Source of the DNA: Tychonema litorale BBK16
Lineage (GTDB): Bacteria > Cyanobacteriota > Cyanobacteriia > Cyanobacteriales > Microcoleaceae
Length of the DNA: 64,000 nt
Assembly (NCBI RefSeq): GCF_021648855.1
Contig: NZ_JAKJHX010000003.1
Location: forward strand, 1-64,000
Reading direction: 5' to 3'
Positions 17,003 to 25,689 of this stretch are shown in pieces (the stretch's first letter is position 1; each line of letters begins with the position of its first letter). A program made the translations under genes and the position numbers. Under the pieces are notes generated by a model. That model was given only the letters and a program-made list of their open reading frames with translations. It did not search any database and had not been told where the DNA came from.

Positions 17003-18259
17003 ATGAACCCCTCTCCAAACCGCTCTTCCAAATCGCCCAAATCTACTTCTACTCGCAAGGATCAGCCGGGCGAACTGGCCGTCAATCCGTCCCAAGATCA
17101 AGTTTCCCTTCCTGAGACACCAGACGAAAGTTCTGTGCCTTCGGCGTTGGCTACACCTGTTGATGAAAATCAACCGCCAACACCAACAGACGCCCCAGCG
17201 TCCCAGGACAAGCTCCAACGACCGCTTTACAGTTCTGCCCCCAAGGAGAAAGCAAAGCCCACAGATGCACCCAGTGATGCTCCTGCAATCTCAAAGCCAG
17301 CAGCACCTTCGGCATCGCTCAAGAATACTCCAGCAGTCGTAGTAGCTCCACCCGCGCCCGTCACGGCCGACTCTGCTGCTCAGGAAAGTGCAGCTACCGA
17401 TGACATACCCGCTGTCATGCGCCAACATCCGATTCCACCTCCCAGCGAACCCAGACAGTACCGAGCTGTTGGTTTGGTGCGGGGTCGCTACACCCAATCT
17501 GAAGAGCATTTCACGCGGGGTATGCTCATAGCGGCCGACGGAACTGCCATTGACGCGGTTTTGTTGGGTAGAGTGATGAGTTTAGTCAAAAATCACTTGG
17601 ACTTGGAACAAGAACACCTGTGGGTTGTCTATCCTCGCACCAGACAAGAAGATGGTAACTTACACGCCCAGATTATGGGAGTTTGGGAACCGGAAACACT
17701 CAAGAAACCTTCTGAACCGTCCTCTGATGAGGAAAATCAAGACATCGAAGTAATTGAGGGCATTAGTGATAGTGAAGCATCAACCACACCTTTGCTACCC
17801 TCTGAACCTGATGTTGAAGACGGATATTTTTCGATTAGAGGCGAGGTAATCTATCAATCTCAAGATCAAGAAAAGTACGTCATCGTCAAGATTAAGCAAG
17901 CTCCCCGCAAGAATGACGAAAACAAGATGAAGTTTTTTAAGTTGAAATTGAAGGGAGATTTAGCAACAAAGGCGATCGGATTTTTCTGGGATTTCCATGT
18001 CAAATTGGAAGCTGACAGTCTGATGATTAAGCAGGCTAACAATATTGGCGCACTACCGATCAAAAAGCGGAAATTCCCCCCCGGTGAAAAACCCGCTGGC
18101 TTTAGAGGAGGAGGAAATAAACGTCCATATACTCCTAGACCAACTGGTGACGGCCCTCGTTCAGAGCGTCCGAACATCAAGCCCTCAGCCGGAGCTCCGC
18201 CAGTTCCCAAGGAACCCCTTCCTAAGCCGGTGAAAAAACCTAAGCCTGTTGAGCAATAA
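17003..18259 (+). CDS. Cyanobacterial protein with a disordered N-terminus, unknown function
   Basis: This 418-residue protein has about 140 residues of Pro/Ser/Ala/Asp-rich, probably disordered sequence. A conserved core follows from QYRAVGLVRGRYTQSEEHFT (about 150) through HLWVVYPRTRQEDGNLHAQI. A second conserved part (about 265-360) has GYFSIRGEVIYQSQDQEKYV and KFFKLKLKGDL, which may be OB-like. The tail is rich in Arg, Pro, Lys and Gly, as in nucleic-acid-binding proteins. ATG 17003 is chosen because AAGGAG precedes it; the frame opens at GTG 16979. RNA or DNA binding is only a suggestion from composition. Confidence 0.7.
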   Translation: MNPSPNRSSKSPKSTSTRKDQPGELAVNPSQDQVSLPETPDESSVPSALATPVDENQPPTPTDAPASQDKLQRPLYSSAPKEKAKPTDAPSDAPAISKPAAPSASLKNTPAVVVAPPAPVTADSAAQESAATDDIPAVMRQHPIPPPSEPRQYRAVGLVRGRYTQSEEHFTRGMLIAADGTAIDAVLLGRVMSLVKNHLDLEQEHLWVVYPRTRQEDGNLHAQIMGVWEPETLKKPSEPSSDEENQDIEVIEGISDSEASTTPLLPSEPDVEDGYFSIRGEVIYQSQDQEKYVIVKIKQAPRKNDENKMKFFKLKLKGDLATKAIGFFWDFHVKLEADSLMIKQANNIGALPIKKRKFPPGEKPAGFRGGGNKRPYTPRPTGDGPRSERPNIKPSAGAPPVPKEPLPKPVKKPKPVEQ

Positions 18260-18278
18260 ATCGCCAATCTAAAATCGT

Positions 18279-19454
18279 CTATTCTAGCCTGACTTGCGCC
18301 CCCCAGACATCCTGTGGCAGAAATACTCTGTCTGCTGGTAGGGGAGCAACTGGGGCCGTGAGGGTAAATTGACCAGCTTCAATTTGCTGCTTCAATTCCA
18401 AAGCTACTTGTCGGGACAGAAACATACTTGCTAGGGGGGCTGCCCGCACGGGTTTGCCCTCTATCAGAATACGACCTGTTTTTAATTGGGCATAGCTGAC
18501 TAAACCAAATGTGGGACGAACGCGCCGGGGGATGGAGAAATCTACCACCGGCGCTACTATTTTTTTGTCTGATACTGCACAGTGCGCCACGACGGTTTCG
18601 TTTAAGACGGGAAAGGGAATGCCGATTCCCAGCATTATTGATGGGCCGTAGTTTTTGAAGTAGCAGCCGCGTACCCATTTGGAGTTCATCTGTTTGGCAT
18701 CACCGATGAGGGCGAGGGTAGCGGCGGGGCCGATGGGGGTGCGGTTGGGCTGTCGTTTTTGCAGCGGGAAGTGCTGGGTTCCTTCCCAGGTGATGTAGCC
18801 CTGAGCGCCTCCTAGGAAGATGCGAGTGCCAATGCCGATGAGTTCGAGGTCGGGGTCATTTAGCAGGGGAGACATGGCTCCTAGGCTGGAATAGACGGCG
18901 TTGCCGAGGTTTGGTTGTAGGGGGCCTAGGTAGGTGAATAGTGGTCGATCGCCCCCATTGACACCAACAATAAAGTTTTGATATGCGTTTCGGGGATTGA
19001 ATAAATAAAACTGGTTGATGGTATCGCGGGTAATTGTGGTTTCAAAGGAAGCGCGGGGATAGCAGTCTGTGACTTGTCCCAGAGCGCGCAATTGTACGGG
19101 TTTGCCAGCAATCAAATCTTCGATAACGTGTCCGCCACCGCGATCGCGGGATTCTTCGCCATCTTCGGCTACTTGGGTCGCTCCCAAGTACAGGTCTACG
19201 GCTCCAAAGCCAGAGTAGGCCAGAACTCCATCTAGCCAGCACTGACGGATTTTTATGGGGGGGTCGGTGTGGCCGAGGTTGATGATTGCGCCTGATGATT
19301 CCATCGGTTCAAAGGTACCGGTGGTGATGACATCGACTTCTTTGGCGGCTTGGGTAACGCTGGTTTCTTGGACTCGGATTTTGAGTTCTTCGATTGTCCA
19401 AACTGTGGCTTTGCCCTGAGTGATTTTATCGTTAATTTCGTCGATCGTTCTCAT
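18279..19454 (-). CDS. DUF39 (HcyBio) homocysteine biosynthesis protein
   Basis: This 391-residue protein matches the DUF39 family throughout: MRTIDEINDKITQGKATVWT, the GTFEPMESSGAIINLGH segment, a Cys in QVTDCYPR, VGVNGGDRPLFTYLGPLQPN, and GIGTRIFLGGAQGYI. DUF39 proteins are linked to forming homocysteine from aspartate semialdehyde and a sulfur donor, with a conserved Cys thought to carry sulfur. The CBS domains and partner ferredoxin known from archaeal versions are absent here, so the in vivo role in this organism is open. It converges with the gene at 17003 (20 bases between stops). Confidence 0.8.
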   Translation of the reverse strand: MRTIDEINDKITQGKATVWTIEELKIRVQETSVTQAAKEVDVITTGTFEPMESSGAIINLGHTDPPIKIRQCWLDGVLAYSGFGAVDLYLGATQVAEDGEESRDRGGGHVIEDLIAGKPVQLRALGQVTDCYPRASFETTITRDTINQFYLFNPRNAYQNFIVGVNGGDRPLFTYLGPLQPNLGNAVYSSLGAMSPLLNDPDLELIGIGTRIFLGGAQGYITWEGTQHFPLQKRQPNRTPIGPAATLALIGDAKQMNSKWVRGCYFKNYGPSIMLGIGIPFPVLNETVVAHCAVSDKKIVAPVVDFSIPRRVRPTFGLVSYAQLKTGRILIEGKPVRAAPLASMFLSRQVALELKQQIEAGQFTLTAPVAPLPADRVFLPQDVWGAQVRLE

Positions 19455-19541
19455 AATATGATTTTATTTAGATTTGGGATTGATGGATTGGCGATCGGGC
19501 TAGTTGTTGAAAATAAAAGTAATACTCTTCTAAAATAAGGT

Positions 19542-19569
19542 GTTGGGTTTCGCTGACGCTCTACCCAAC
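19542..19569. repeat. GTTGGGT...ACCCAAC hairpin repeat
   Basis: GTTGGGT (19542-19548) and ACCCAAC (19563-19569) enclose TTCGCTGACGCTCT. This matches the type of short dispersed repeat common between genes in filamentous cyanobacteria. Confidence 0.6.
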
Positions 19570-19598
19570 CTACATTTTTTATCTCTTATTTTTATCTC

Positions 19599-20846
19599 TT
19601 AGTCTGCGGAGGCAGACTTCGTTTCTGTAGAAGCGGTTTTAACCGCCGAATCATCGGAATTATCTGTCTCCAAATCATCAGAATCCTCTGTATTATTTGA
19701 GGTTTCTGTTTTTGGTTCTGGCAGGCTTTCTGGCGAACTTTCTGGGAGAGTCTGTGCTATTCCTATAGATTCATACTCCTCGTGAATAGCAGAATCAATC
19801 GCTGCTAAATTTATGGGATTGATATGCCACTGGTCGAGAATGTCTTTAATTAAGGCTTCTCTAATCCAGACTTGAGCAACAACAGTGAGGGGAAGGGCAA
19901 GTAATAGTCCTAAAAATCCAAAAAAGGTAGCAAAGAATACTTGAGCTATTAAAGTGACAGCGGGTAACAGTGATACTTGCTGCGCCATGACGTAGGGCGT
20001 GAGAATATTAGTTTCAAATTGTTGGATAAGAAAGTATAATATTAGCACAAAACCTGATTGTAAGGGAGAGTCTAAAAGTGCGATCGTCATTGGGGGAATG
20101 ACACTCAAACCAGGCCCGATATTGGGTATTAAGTTCAGTAAGCCGGCTACTACAGCATGAGCTAGGGGTAAGGGAACTTGCAATACCGACAAACCAATTA
20201 AACTCAGCAAACTGATGACGCTCATGCTAATCAGAGCGCCGATTACCCATCCACCGAGAGCTATTTCGCATTCATCTAAGATACCATCGACTCTGCGCCG
20301 ATAAAAGGAGGGAAATAGTTGGATGAATGCTTTGCGGTAAGATAGAGGTTCGGCTAATGTCATTAATGTTAAAACTAGGACTAACAAAAAGCTGAGAATA
20401 ACGCCTAATGTGTTGCCTACAAAAGCTCCTGCGCCGCCGAGGAGTTGATTGAATATGGGACGAAGTTGCTGGATAATATTGTTAATATCAAGATTTGGTA
20501 GTTGCTGACCAATTTGTTCAGAAAACCGAGTTTCAATGAAATCCAGCCATTGATTTAATCTAGCTATTCCTTGAGGAGCTCTTTGGGTAAGTTGTTGAAA
20601 CTGTTGGGCAAAAGGTGGTACTATAATTAGGAATAAACCTACAAATATCAGGATTAAAAAGCTAATTGAAAGCAAAACTGCGATCGGTCTTTTGAGTCTG
20701 AATCTTTGCAAGTAGCGTGCTAGTCTGTTTAAAGATGTAGCTATAACGACTGCGGCAAATAGCAGCAATAGGGCTTGTCTGATTTGCCAGAGGATGTAAC
20801 AAGATGCGATGAGGGCTAATAAGCCGATCCATTGTCCTAGCTTCAT
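19599..20846 (-). CDS. AI-2E family (PerM-like) transporter
   Basis: This 415-residue integral membrane protein has the family's seven to eight hydrophobic segments: LLLLFAAVVIATSLNRLARY, VLLSISFLILIFVGLFLIIV, then a soluble part (about 90-140) and the conserved VAGLLNLIPNIGPGLSVIPP. The C-terminal EALIKDILDQWH follows the last helix. A Ser/Asp/Glu/Thr-rich acidic tail of about 60 residues is added. Members export diverse compounds; the AI-2 label comes from E. coli TqsA and is not evidence for the substrate here. Confidence 0.85.
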   Translation of the reverse strand: MKLGQWIGLLALIASCYILWQIRQALLLLFAAVVIATSLNRLARYLQRFRLKRPIAVLLSISFLILIFVGLFLIIVPPFAQQFQQLTQRAPQGIARLNQWLDFIETRFSEQIGQQLPNLDINNIIQQLRPIFNQLLGGAGAFVGNTLGVILSFLLVLVLTLMTLAEPLSYRKAFIQLFPSFYRRRVDGILDECEIALGGWVIGALISMSVISLLSLIGLSVLQVPLPLAHAVVAGLLNLIPNIGPGLSVIPPMTIALLDSPLQSGFVLILYFLIQQFETNILTPYVMAQQVSLLPAVTLIAQVFFATFFGFLGLLLALPLTVVAQVWIREALIKDILDQWHINPINLAAIDSAIHEEYESIGIAQTLPESSPESLPEPKTETSNNTEDSDDLETDNSDDSAVKTASTETKSASAD

Positions 20847-20904
20847 TTCTTCAATTCTCCAATTTAAAATATAAAATCGATTGATAGTATGGGAAGGAGA
20901 ATCG

Positions 20905-21522
20905 TCATTTCCCTTTGGCGAATACTTGCTCTGGTGTCAGGTTCAATTCAGGAAAAATTTGGGATTGAATGCGATCGCAATTTTTGAACAGTTTGACTTG
21001 GTATTCACCATCTACTAGCTGATAAACTGAAAAAGTAGGTTGTTTGGGATTACCAATAAACCGTCGCCCACCCAATCCTAGATAGTCTACAATCCAATAT
21101 TCTTGGATGCCAATTAATTCGTAAGCCTCTAGTTTGCGAGCATAATCATCCTCCCAGTTAGTGCTAGTTACCTCGACGATTAATGGGACTGATGAACCCA
21201 TTGTGATAATTGATGATTTCTCCCATCGCGGCTCGTTTCCAATTGTTTGCTCGTTGAGTACAATGATATCGGGCTCATATCCCGATTCCTCGCGCATCGG
21301 TTTGATGACGGATTCTTTGGGGATAAAGTACGGGAGTTGTAGCCTTCTGATTTCAAAGTTGAGATCGGCGATCAGAAAACCTGTCAGTTTAGAATGTTTC
21401 CCTGTTGCTTTTGGCATTTCAACAATTTCTCCGTTGTGTAGTTCATAGTGACATCCTGAATTTTCAGGATACCAGTCAATGAATTCATCGAATGTTACTA
21501 ATTCTGTTATGGTTTGAATCAT
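20905..21522 (-). CDS. Uma2 family protein (DUF820, PD-(D/E)XK fold)
   Basis: The 205-residue protein has the full Uma2 pattern: HYELHNGEIVEMPKATGKHS near residue 24, YEPDIIVLNE with the Asp, LIVEVTSTNWEDDYARKLEA with the Glu and Lys of the PD-(D/E)XK site, and EYWIVDY. Uma2 proteins are predicted nucleases of unknown biological role and are greatly expanded in cyanobacteria. It closely resembles the Uma2 protein at 24916-25521 (shared STNWxDDYARK and FIGNPKQPTF), so the two are close paralogues. Confidence 0.85.
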   Translation of the reverse strand: MIQTITELVTFDEFIDWYPENSGCHYELHNGEIVEMPKATGKHSKLTGFLIADLNFEIRRLQLPYFIPKESVIKPMREESGYEPDIIVLNEQTIGNEPRWEKSSIITMGSSVPLIVEVTSTNWEDDYARKLEAYELIGIQEYWIVDYLGLGGRRFIGNPKQPTFSVYQLVDGEYQVKLFKNCDRIQSQIFPELNLTPEQVFAKGK

Positions 21523-21617
21523 GGTGAGTACCTTGAGTTTAATTGCGATCGGCTTAACCTATATGATAAGACTTGTAGGATGCCTCAGACGAATTTTCAG
21601 GGCGATTTTCGAGGGTA

Positions 21618-21690
21618 ACAGTCAACTGTCAACTGTCAATTAAGAGGGCGGGCACGGGGGCACCGCCCCTACCAACTGTCAACTGTTTAA
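21618..21690. repeat. GTCAACT heptamers and a GGGGCACC palindromic repeat at a gene end
   Basis: GTCAACT copies (21621-21640 and again near 21673-21686) flank GGGCGGGCACGGGGGCACC, itself a short palindromic repeat. The final codons of the glycosyltransferase gene at 21629 lie inside this repeat. Confidence 0.7.
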
Positions 21691-23803
21691 GTCTTTCTCG
21701 AACAACTTGTTGATAAAAAGCCTCTAACGCAGTCACACAAACTCGATCGTCAAACAGATTACCTTGTCGCTGACTCATCCGTTCTGCAACGTCTCGCCGC
21801 CACTCTGAATCTGTACCCAACTTGACAGCAATTTCAATATACTCTACTTCATTTTTGGCGATCGTATCTGTCACTCCCAGCATTTTGAGAAAGCTATCAG
21901 CATGAAGTCCTCGCATAAATTCTCCCGGACAAGTTACTATGGGTAAATTACACGCGATCGCCTCCAAAGACGTATTCCCACCAGACCAAGTGAAAGTATC
22001 TAAAAAAACATCAGACAGGAAATTAATTGCGATGTAATCTTGTCGAGTTAAAATAGTTAAGAACAGGCAGTAATCTTCACTGTCGAGATTGACAGCAGCA
22101 AATGCACGCTTTAGCCGTTCCCGCAAAAGTTCACCGCGCGGAAAAATAAACTGAGCTTGCGGAATCCGCAGCGCTATTTCTGCTAAAATAAAATCATATT
22201 GTGGTAAGTATTTGAAAGGAGCTTGGCAGCATAAATAAATAACAGCATCTTCTCGCAAGTCAAAATCCGAGCGAGTCTGGGTTAATTCACCAACAATCGG
22301 TTTTGGGTAGGAAACACCAATATTCGGCAACTTAACTAAGGTTTCTGAGTAATGCGATTGTGCATTTTCTGGTTCCATCAATTCACTGGAAATGAAATAA
22401 TCAATCGTCGGTAAACCAGAGGTGACAGGATGTCCCCACGCCGTACATTGTATGGGTGCAAGACGCAAAGCTGCTATTTGAATAGTTGGTGCATCCATGC
22501 CAATTTCTGGGAAGACAAGAATATGCAATTTGTCATCAATAATTCGTTGGCATACGGCTTCCAGGTTGTGAGGGATATGGCGAAATTCTGTGCTATATAG
22601 GCGAAATTGTTCGGTAACTGGATCTGGATCGTTACCCGTGTAGTAACAGTAAATTTCAAATTGTTTTGTGTTGGCATAACGCAACCAGCCGGTTAACCAT
22701 AAAGTGCCGCTATAAGAATGCAAATAACTAGAGATATAACCAACTCTAATTTTGCCATTTTCCAGCAGTGGAGGCATCGATCGCGGTTGCACCCACTGGG
22801 GATAGTTGGCGGCCATAACTTGATGCACTAAATTGGCATATTTTGACTGCGATTCAACAACATTATAAGCCTGATATGCTAGATAAAAATTAGTAAAACT
22901 TCTCAAGCCTAGGAAAGTATTAATTTTGGATTCTGGAGTTTGTAAAGATGTTTGCTGAATCAACTTTTCTAATTCTCTAACAAATCTTTCCTGGTAAAAT
23001 TGGATTTCATCTAAGCTCTCGTAAACAATCGGCAATGTCAAGTGTTTTAAAAGTTGAAAAACATATTCATTCGGTAGTATTTGCGCTGCTATTTCTGCAC
23101 TTGAAATAGCTTTCTGAGTACGTCCGTTTTGCTGGCAAATTTTGATAAATTGAAAGTGCAGTTGTCCGGCTGTCGGGTAATTGCGGATACCTTGTTCAAG
23201 AATTGCGATCGCATCTTCGATTCTGTTGAGGTTTCTGAAACACTCGCTGATGCTATAATACAGTTCTATATCTCCTGTCTGTGATACTAAAAACCTTTGA
23301 TAGTGCTTAATCGCTGCTTCATATCTTCCTTGAAGGTAGAGTTGATTGCCAAAATTTCTCAGCGCTAATGCTTGGGAGTCAAGGGTGATATCATTAAGTT
23401 GTTCCAATTCAACTACTGGGATTTTTTCGGTTCCAGAGTCGGCTATGGCTTGGTGATTTTCCGCATTCAACCTAATTCGATATTGAATATATGGCAAGAT
23501 ATCCAGCCACTGACTTTGATTGAAGTTTTCTAATAAAATAATTTCCGGTTCGCAGCTAGTATCTAAATCTTCTTCCATGAATAGATTCAGGACAATGGCT
23601 GATATAATCAGACTAGCATCTAACTCTGATTCTTCTAAAGTTTCGTTGCTGTCTATGACAAGAGTGAGAAAATCGCGATCGGGATGATTGACAAGATTCC
23701 TAATAATTAGTTCTAGTTCTAAATAAAGTGATTCTTCTGGTTGGTTCCAGTCGGGGAAAATCAACAAATTTAATGGTTTGAGATTTAAGGTGGTTAGATC
23801 CAT
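21629..23803 (-). CDS. Module A - TPR - OGT-like (GT41) glycosyltransferase
   Basis: This 724-residue protein has three parts. Residues 1-135 form module A (LNLLIFPDWNQPEESL, LNLFMEEDLDTS), which also ends the proteins at 35800 and 37440. Residues about 145-230 are TPRs (GRYEAAIKHYQRFLVSQTGD). Residues about 350-700 are GT41/O-GlcNAc-transferase-like: RVGYISSYL, LAPIQCTAWGHPVTSGLPTI, LPNIGVSY, CCQAPFKYLPQYDF with the UDP-site Lys, and LDTFTWSGGNTSLEAIA. The catalytic-His position near the OGT start is not His here. The C-terminus (VGRGGAPVPALLIDS) is encoded by an intergenic-type repeat. Most likely role: a sugar transferase for proteins or glycans. Confidence 0.8.
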   Translation of the reverse strand: MDLTTLNLKPLNLLIFPDWNQPEESLYLELELIIRNLVNHPDRDFLTLVIDSNETLEESELDASLIISAIVLNLFMEEDLDTSCEPEIILLENFNQSQWLDILPYIQYRIRLNAENHQAIADSGTEKIPVVELEQLNDITLDSQALALRNFGNQLYLQGRYEAAIKHYQRFLVSQTGDIELYYSISECFRNLNRIEDAIAILEQGIRNYPTAGQLHFQFIKICQQNGRTQKAISSAEIAAQILPNEYVFQLLKHLTLPIVYESLDEIQFYQERFVRELEKLIQQTSLQTPESKINTFLGLRSFTNFYLAYQAYNVVESQSKYANLVHQVMAANYPQWVQPRSMPPLLENGKIRVGYISSYLHSYSGTLWLTGWLRYANTKQFEIYCYYTGNDPDPVTEQFRLYSTEFRHIPHNLEAVCQRIIDDKLHILVFPEIGMDAPTIQIAALRLAPIQCTAWGHPVTSGLPTIDYFISSELMEPENAQSHYSETLVKLPNIGVSYPKPIVGELTQTRSDFDLREDAVIYLCCQAPFKYLPQYDFILAEIALRIPQAQFIFPRGELLRERLKRAFAAVNLDSEDYCLFLTILTRQDYIAINFLSDVFLDTFTWSGGNTSLEAIACNLPIVTCPGEFMRGLHADSFLKMLGVTDTIAKNEVEYIEIAVKLGTDSEWRRDVAERMSQRQGNLFDDRVCVTALEAFYQQVVRERLKQLTVGRGGAPVPALLIDS

Positions 23804-23885
23804 TTGATTGTCTGTCTCATGTATATTGCTGGCATGAAGGGTTCTTGGCTTAATTTAACTTGTCTTTGGCGATCGCGCTCCATAT

Positions 23886-24074
23886 CTATTTCGCTTGTTG
23901 CCATGCCCGCCAGCCGAGGATAGCCGCTACAATCAAGCTGGGGGAAAGGACGGCGATTAGGGCATTTAAATCGGTGGAGGGGATGGATAAGCTAGGCCCT
24001 GCGTACTTGATGGCGAGGGAAAGGACGGCGGAGAGGGTGAATACTTTGGCGATCGGGCTGATGTTGGTGTTCAT
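23886..24074 (-). CDS. Small hydrophobic protein, probable
   Basis: This 62-residue frame encodes two hydrophobic segments (VFTLSAVLSLAIKYAGP and ALIAVLSPSLIVAAILGWR) separated by a short polar loop, then RAWQQAK. It looks like a conserved small cyanobacterial membrane protein and is more plausible than the 77-codon antisense frame opposite. No clear RBS is seen. It is the only gene candidate in the roughly 360 bases between 23803 and 24168. Confidence 0.5.
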   Translation of the reverse strand: MNTNISPIAKVFTLSAVLSLAIKYAGPSLSIPSTDLNALIAVLSPSLIVAAILGWRAWQQAK

Positions 24075-24167
24075 GGAGGCGGTGGTTGTATAATTAGGTA
24101 TTGAGATTATTATGCCAAGTCTCTGCCGTTATTGCGGCACATTATAGTTTTTAACAGGAAACAAGCG

Positions 24168-24413
24168 ATGAATGTTGTTTTAAACCCTGAATTAGAACAG
24201 TTGATCCAATCTGAGTTAGACACTGGAAAATATGAAAATGTAGAAGCGGTGCTTAGAGAAGCATTAAGGCTTTTATCTGAGCGAAATAATCGCAAGCTAG
24301 TTGCTAGTAGAGTAAAGAATTTATTTGAGAAAACGCAAGCTATACCAGGAGTTCAAGAAATTACAGAGGAGGAAATTGCAGCGGAAATTGAAGCTTATCG
24401 GAGAGGTCAATGA
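24168..24413 (+). CDS. Antitoxin, ParD/RHH-like
   Basis: This 81-residue protein starts MNVVLNPELEQLIQSELDTG followed by KYENVEAVLREALRLLSER, the ribbon-helix-helix pattern of ParD-type antitoxins that bind operator DNA as dimers. The C-terminal helix (GVQEITEEEIAAEIEAYR) is the expected toxin-binding tail. ATG 24168 fits the family start; a further ATG lies 12 codons upstream. It overlaps the PIN toxin gene by four bases (ATGA). Confidence 0.8.
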   Translation: MNVVLNPELEQLIQSELDTGKYENVEAVLREALRLLSERNNRKLVASRVKNLFEKTQAIPGVQEITEEEIAAEIEAYRRGQ

Positions 24414-24827
24414 GGATTGTTGTTGATACTAATATTGTAGTGTCTGCCATTTTGAGGGGACAAAGGCCCAAAAAAGTGATTCAGTCAATTATTGATCGCC
24501 CGGATTGGGCGTGGCTGGTATCACCAGAAATTATAGCAGAATATAAGGAGGTTTTGTTACGTCCCAAGTTTAAGCTAAGTCAGGAAGTGATAGAAGAGTG
24601 GTGGGAGATTTTTGAGACGGTAACGCTGTCGATCGAGGTAGAGGTTGAGGTAGATTTTCCGAGGGATAGGAAAGATGCTAAATTTCTAGCTTGTGCTTTG
24701 GGTGGTAATGCAAATTTTTTTAATAACTGGCGATCGAGATTTTAGTGAGGTAGAAACTTTGGGCAATACTAAGATTGTTTCAGTTTTGGGTTTTCTGGAT
24801 CAAATCTTAGGAGAGGGGCAGGATTGA
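24410..24827 (+). pseudogene. Frameshifted PIN-domain toxin (TIGR00305 type)
   Basis: The frame begins with the PIN motif MRIVVDTNIVVSAILRG and contains VSPEIIAEYKEVLLRPKF and DAKFLACALGGNA. After the T-run at 24715-24721 it reads NNWRSRF and stops at 24745. Dropping one T restores NFLITGDRDFSEVETLG and LGFLDQILGEGQD up to a TGA at 24825-24827, exactly what the family needs, including the last acidic residues of the ribonuclease site (GDRD). The gene is therefore broken by one base or the run was misread. The antitoxin is intact. Confidence 0.8.
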
Positions 24828-24915
24828 GAGCAAAGTACCAAACCTTGGTTTTTTGGCAAGATAGCCGATTTTAACTAAACTTACAATTAAGTTACATCTC
24901 GTTAAAAAACGATCT

Positions 24916-25521
24916 ATGACCTACACCACACAAAAATTACTTAGCTTTGAGGAGTTTATCACCCAATATGGGGATAACACGCGCTATGAACTAATTGACG
25001 GAGAACTCAGAGAGATGGAACCTACTGGCCCTCACGAAGCAGTTTCCGGTAGTATTGCGGGTAGAATTTATGTCGAAATTTTTCGGGATAATTTCAACTG
25101 GTTGGTGCCAAAAACCTGTCTGATAAAACCTCTATATGCAGAAGCTACAGCGCTGCGCCATGACGTAGTTGTTTTAGATCGAGCAGAACTCAGACAAGAA
25201 CCACTTTGGCAAAAAGAACCAGTGATTTGTAACGGTAATACCATTAAGCTTGTTGCTGAAGTGGTCAGCACTAATTGGCAAGATGATTATGCCAGAAAAG
25301 TGGAGGAATACGCTTTTTTGAATATCCCAGAATATTGGATTGTGGACTTTCGGGGCTTGGGTGGTTGGCAATTTATCGGTAATCCAAAGCAACCGACTTT
25401 TACAGTCTGCCAGTTAGTGAATGGTGTATACCAGCAGCAACAATATCGCTTGGGAGATACTATTTCTTCTTACCTGTTTCCAAATTTGCAACTGAGACTC
25501 AATGACATTATGCCGACTTGA
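24916..25521 (+). CDS. Uma2 family protein
   Basis: This 201-residue Uma2 (DUF820) protein has LLSFEEFITQYGDNTRYELI, LRHDVVVLDR in place of the usual PD pair, LVAEVVSTNWQDDYARKVEE with the Glu and Lys of the nuclease site, and YWIVDFRGLGGWQFIGNPKQ. It is the closest relative of the Uma2 protein at 20905-21522 on the other strand. A nuclease fold is predicted; the role is unknown. Confidence 0.85.
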   Translation: MTYTTQKLLSFEEFITQYGDNTRYELIDGELREMEPTGPHEAVSGSIAGRIYVEIFRDNFNWLVPKTCLIKPLYAEATALRHDVVVLDRAELRQEPLWQKEPVICNGNTIKLVAEVVSTNWQDDYARKVEEYAFLNIPEYWIVDFRGLGGWQFIGNPKQPTFTVCQLVNGVYQQQQYRLGDTISSYLFPNLQLRLNDIMPT

Positions 25522-25580
25522 AAGTCTGGTATATACAGCATATTCTCTATATGTGGTACACACAATCTGAGCAAAAGTAA

Positions 25581-25637
25581 GGTGCGTCGCCACCCGAAAT
25601 ACAGCAAGTTATATCCAATATCTCGCAGCGACACACC
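25581..25637. repeat. Interrupted palindrome GGTGCGTCGC...GCGACACACC
   Basis: 10-bp arms at 25581-25590 and 25628-25637, one mismatch, separated by 37 bases. It looks like a dispersed intergenic hairpin repeat between two Uma2 genes. Confidence 0.55.
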
Positions 25638-25689
25638 CTACAGACTTATAATATAATACTAATACAGAAGCTTGATGGAGGCTTGCGCG

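Noticed and set aside
23860..24093. Plus-strand 77-codon frame opposite the small membrane protein
   Set aside because: Its translation is basic and patternless, while the opposite frame gives two clean hydrophobic helices.
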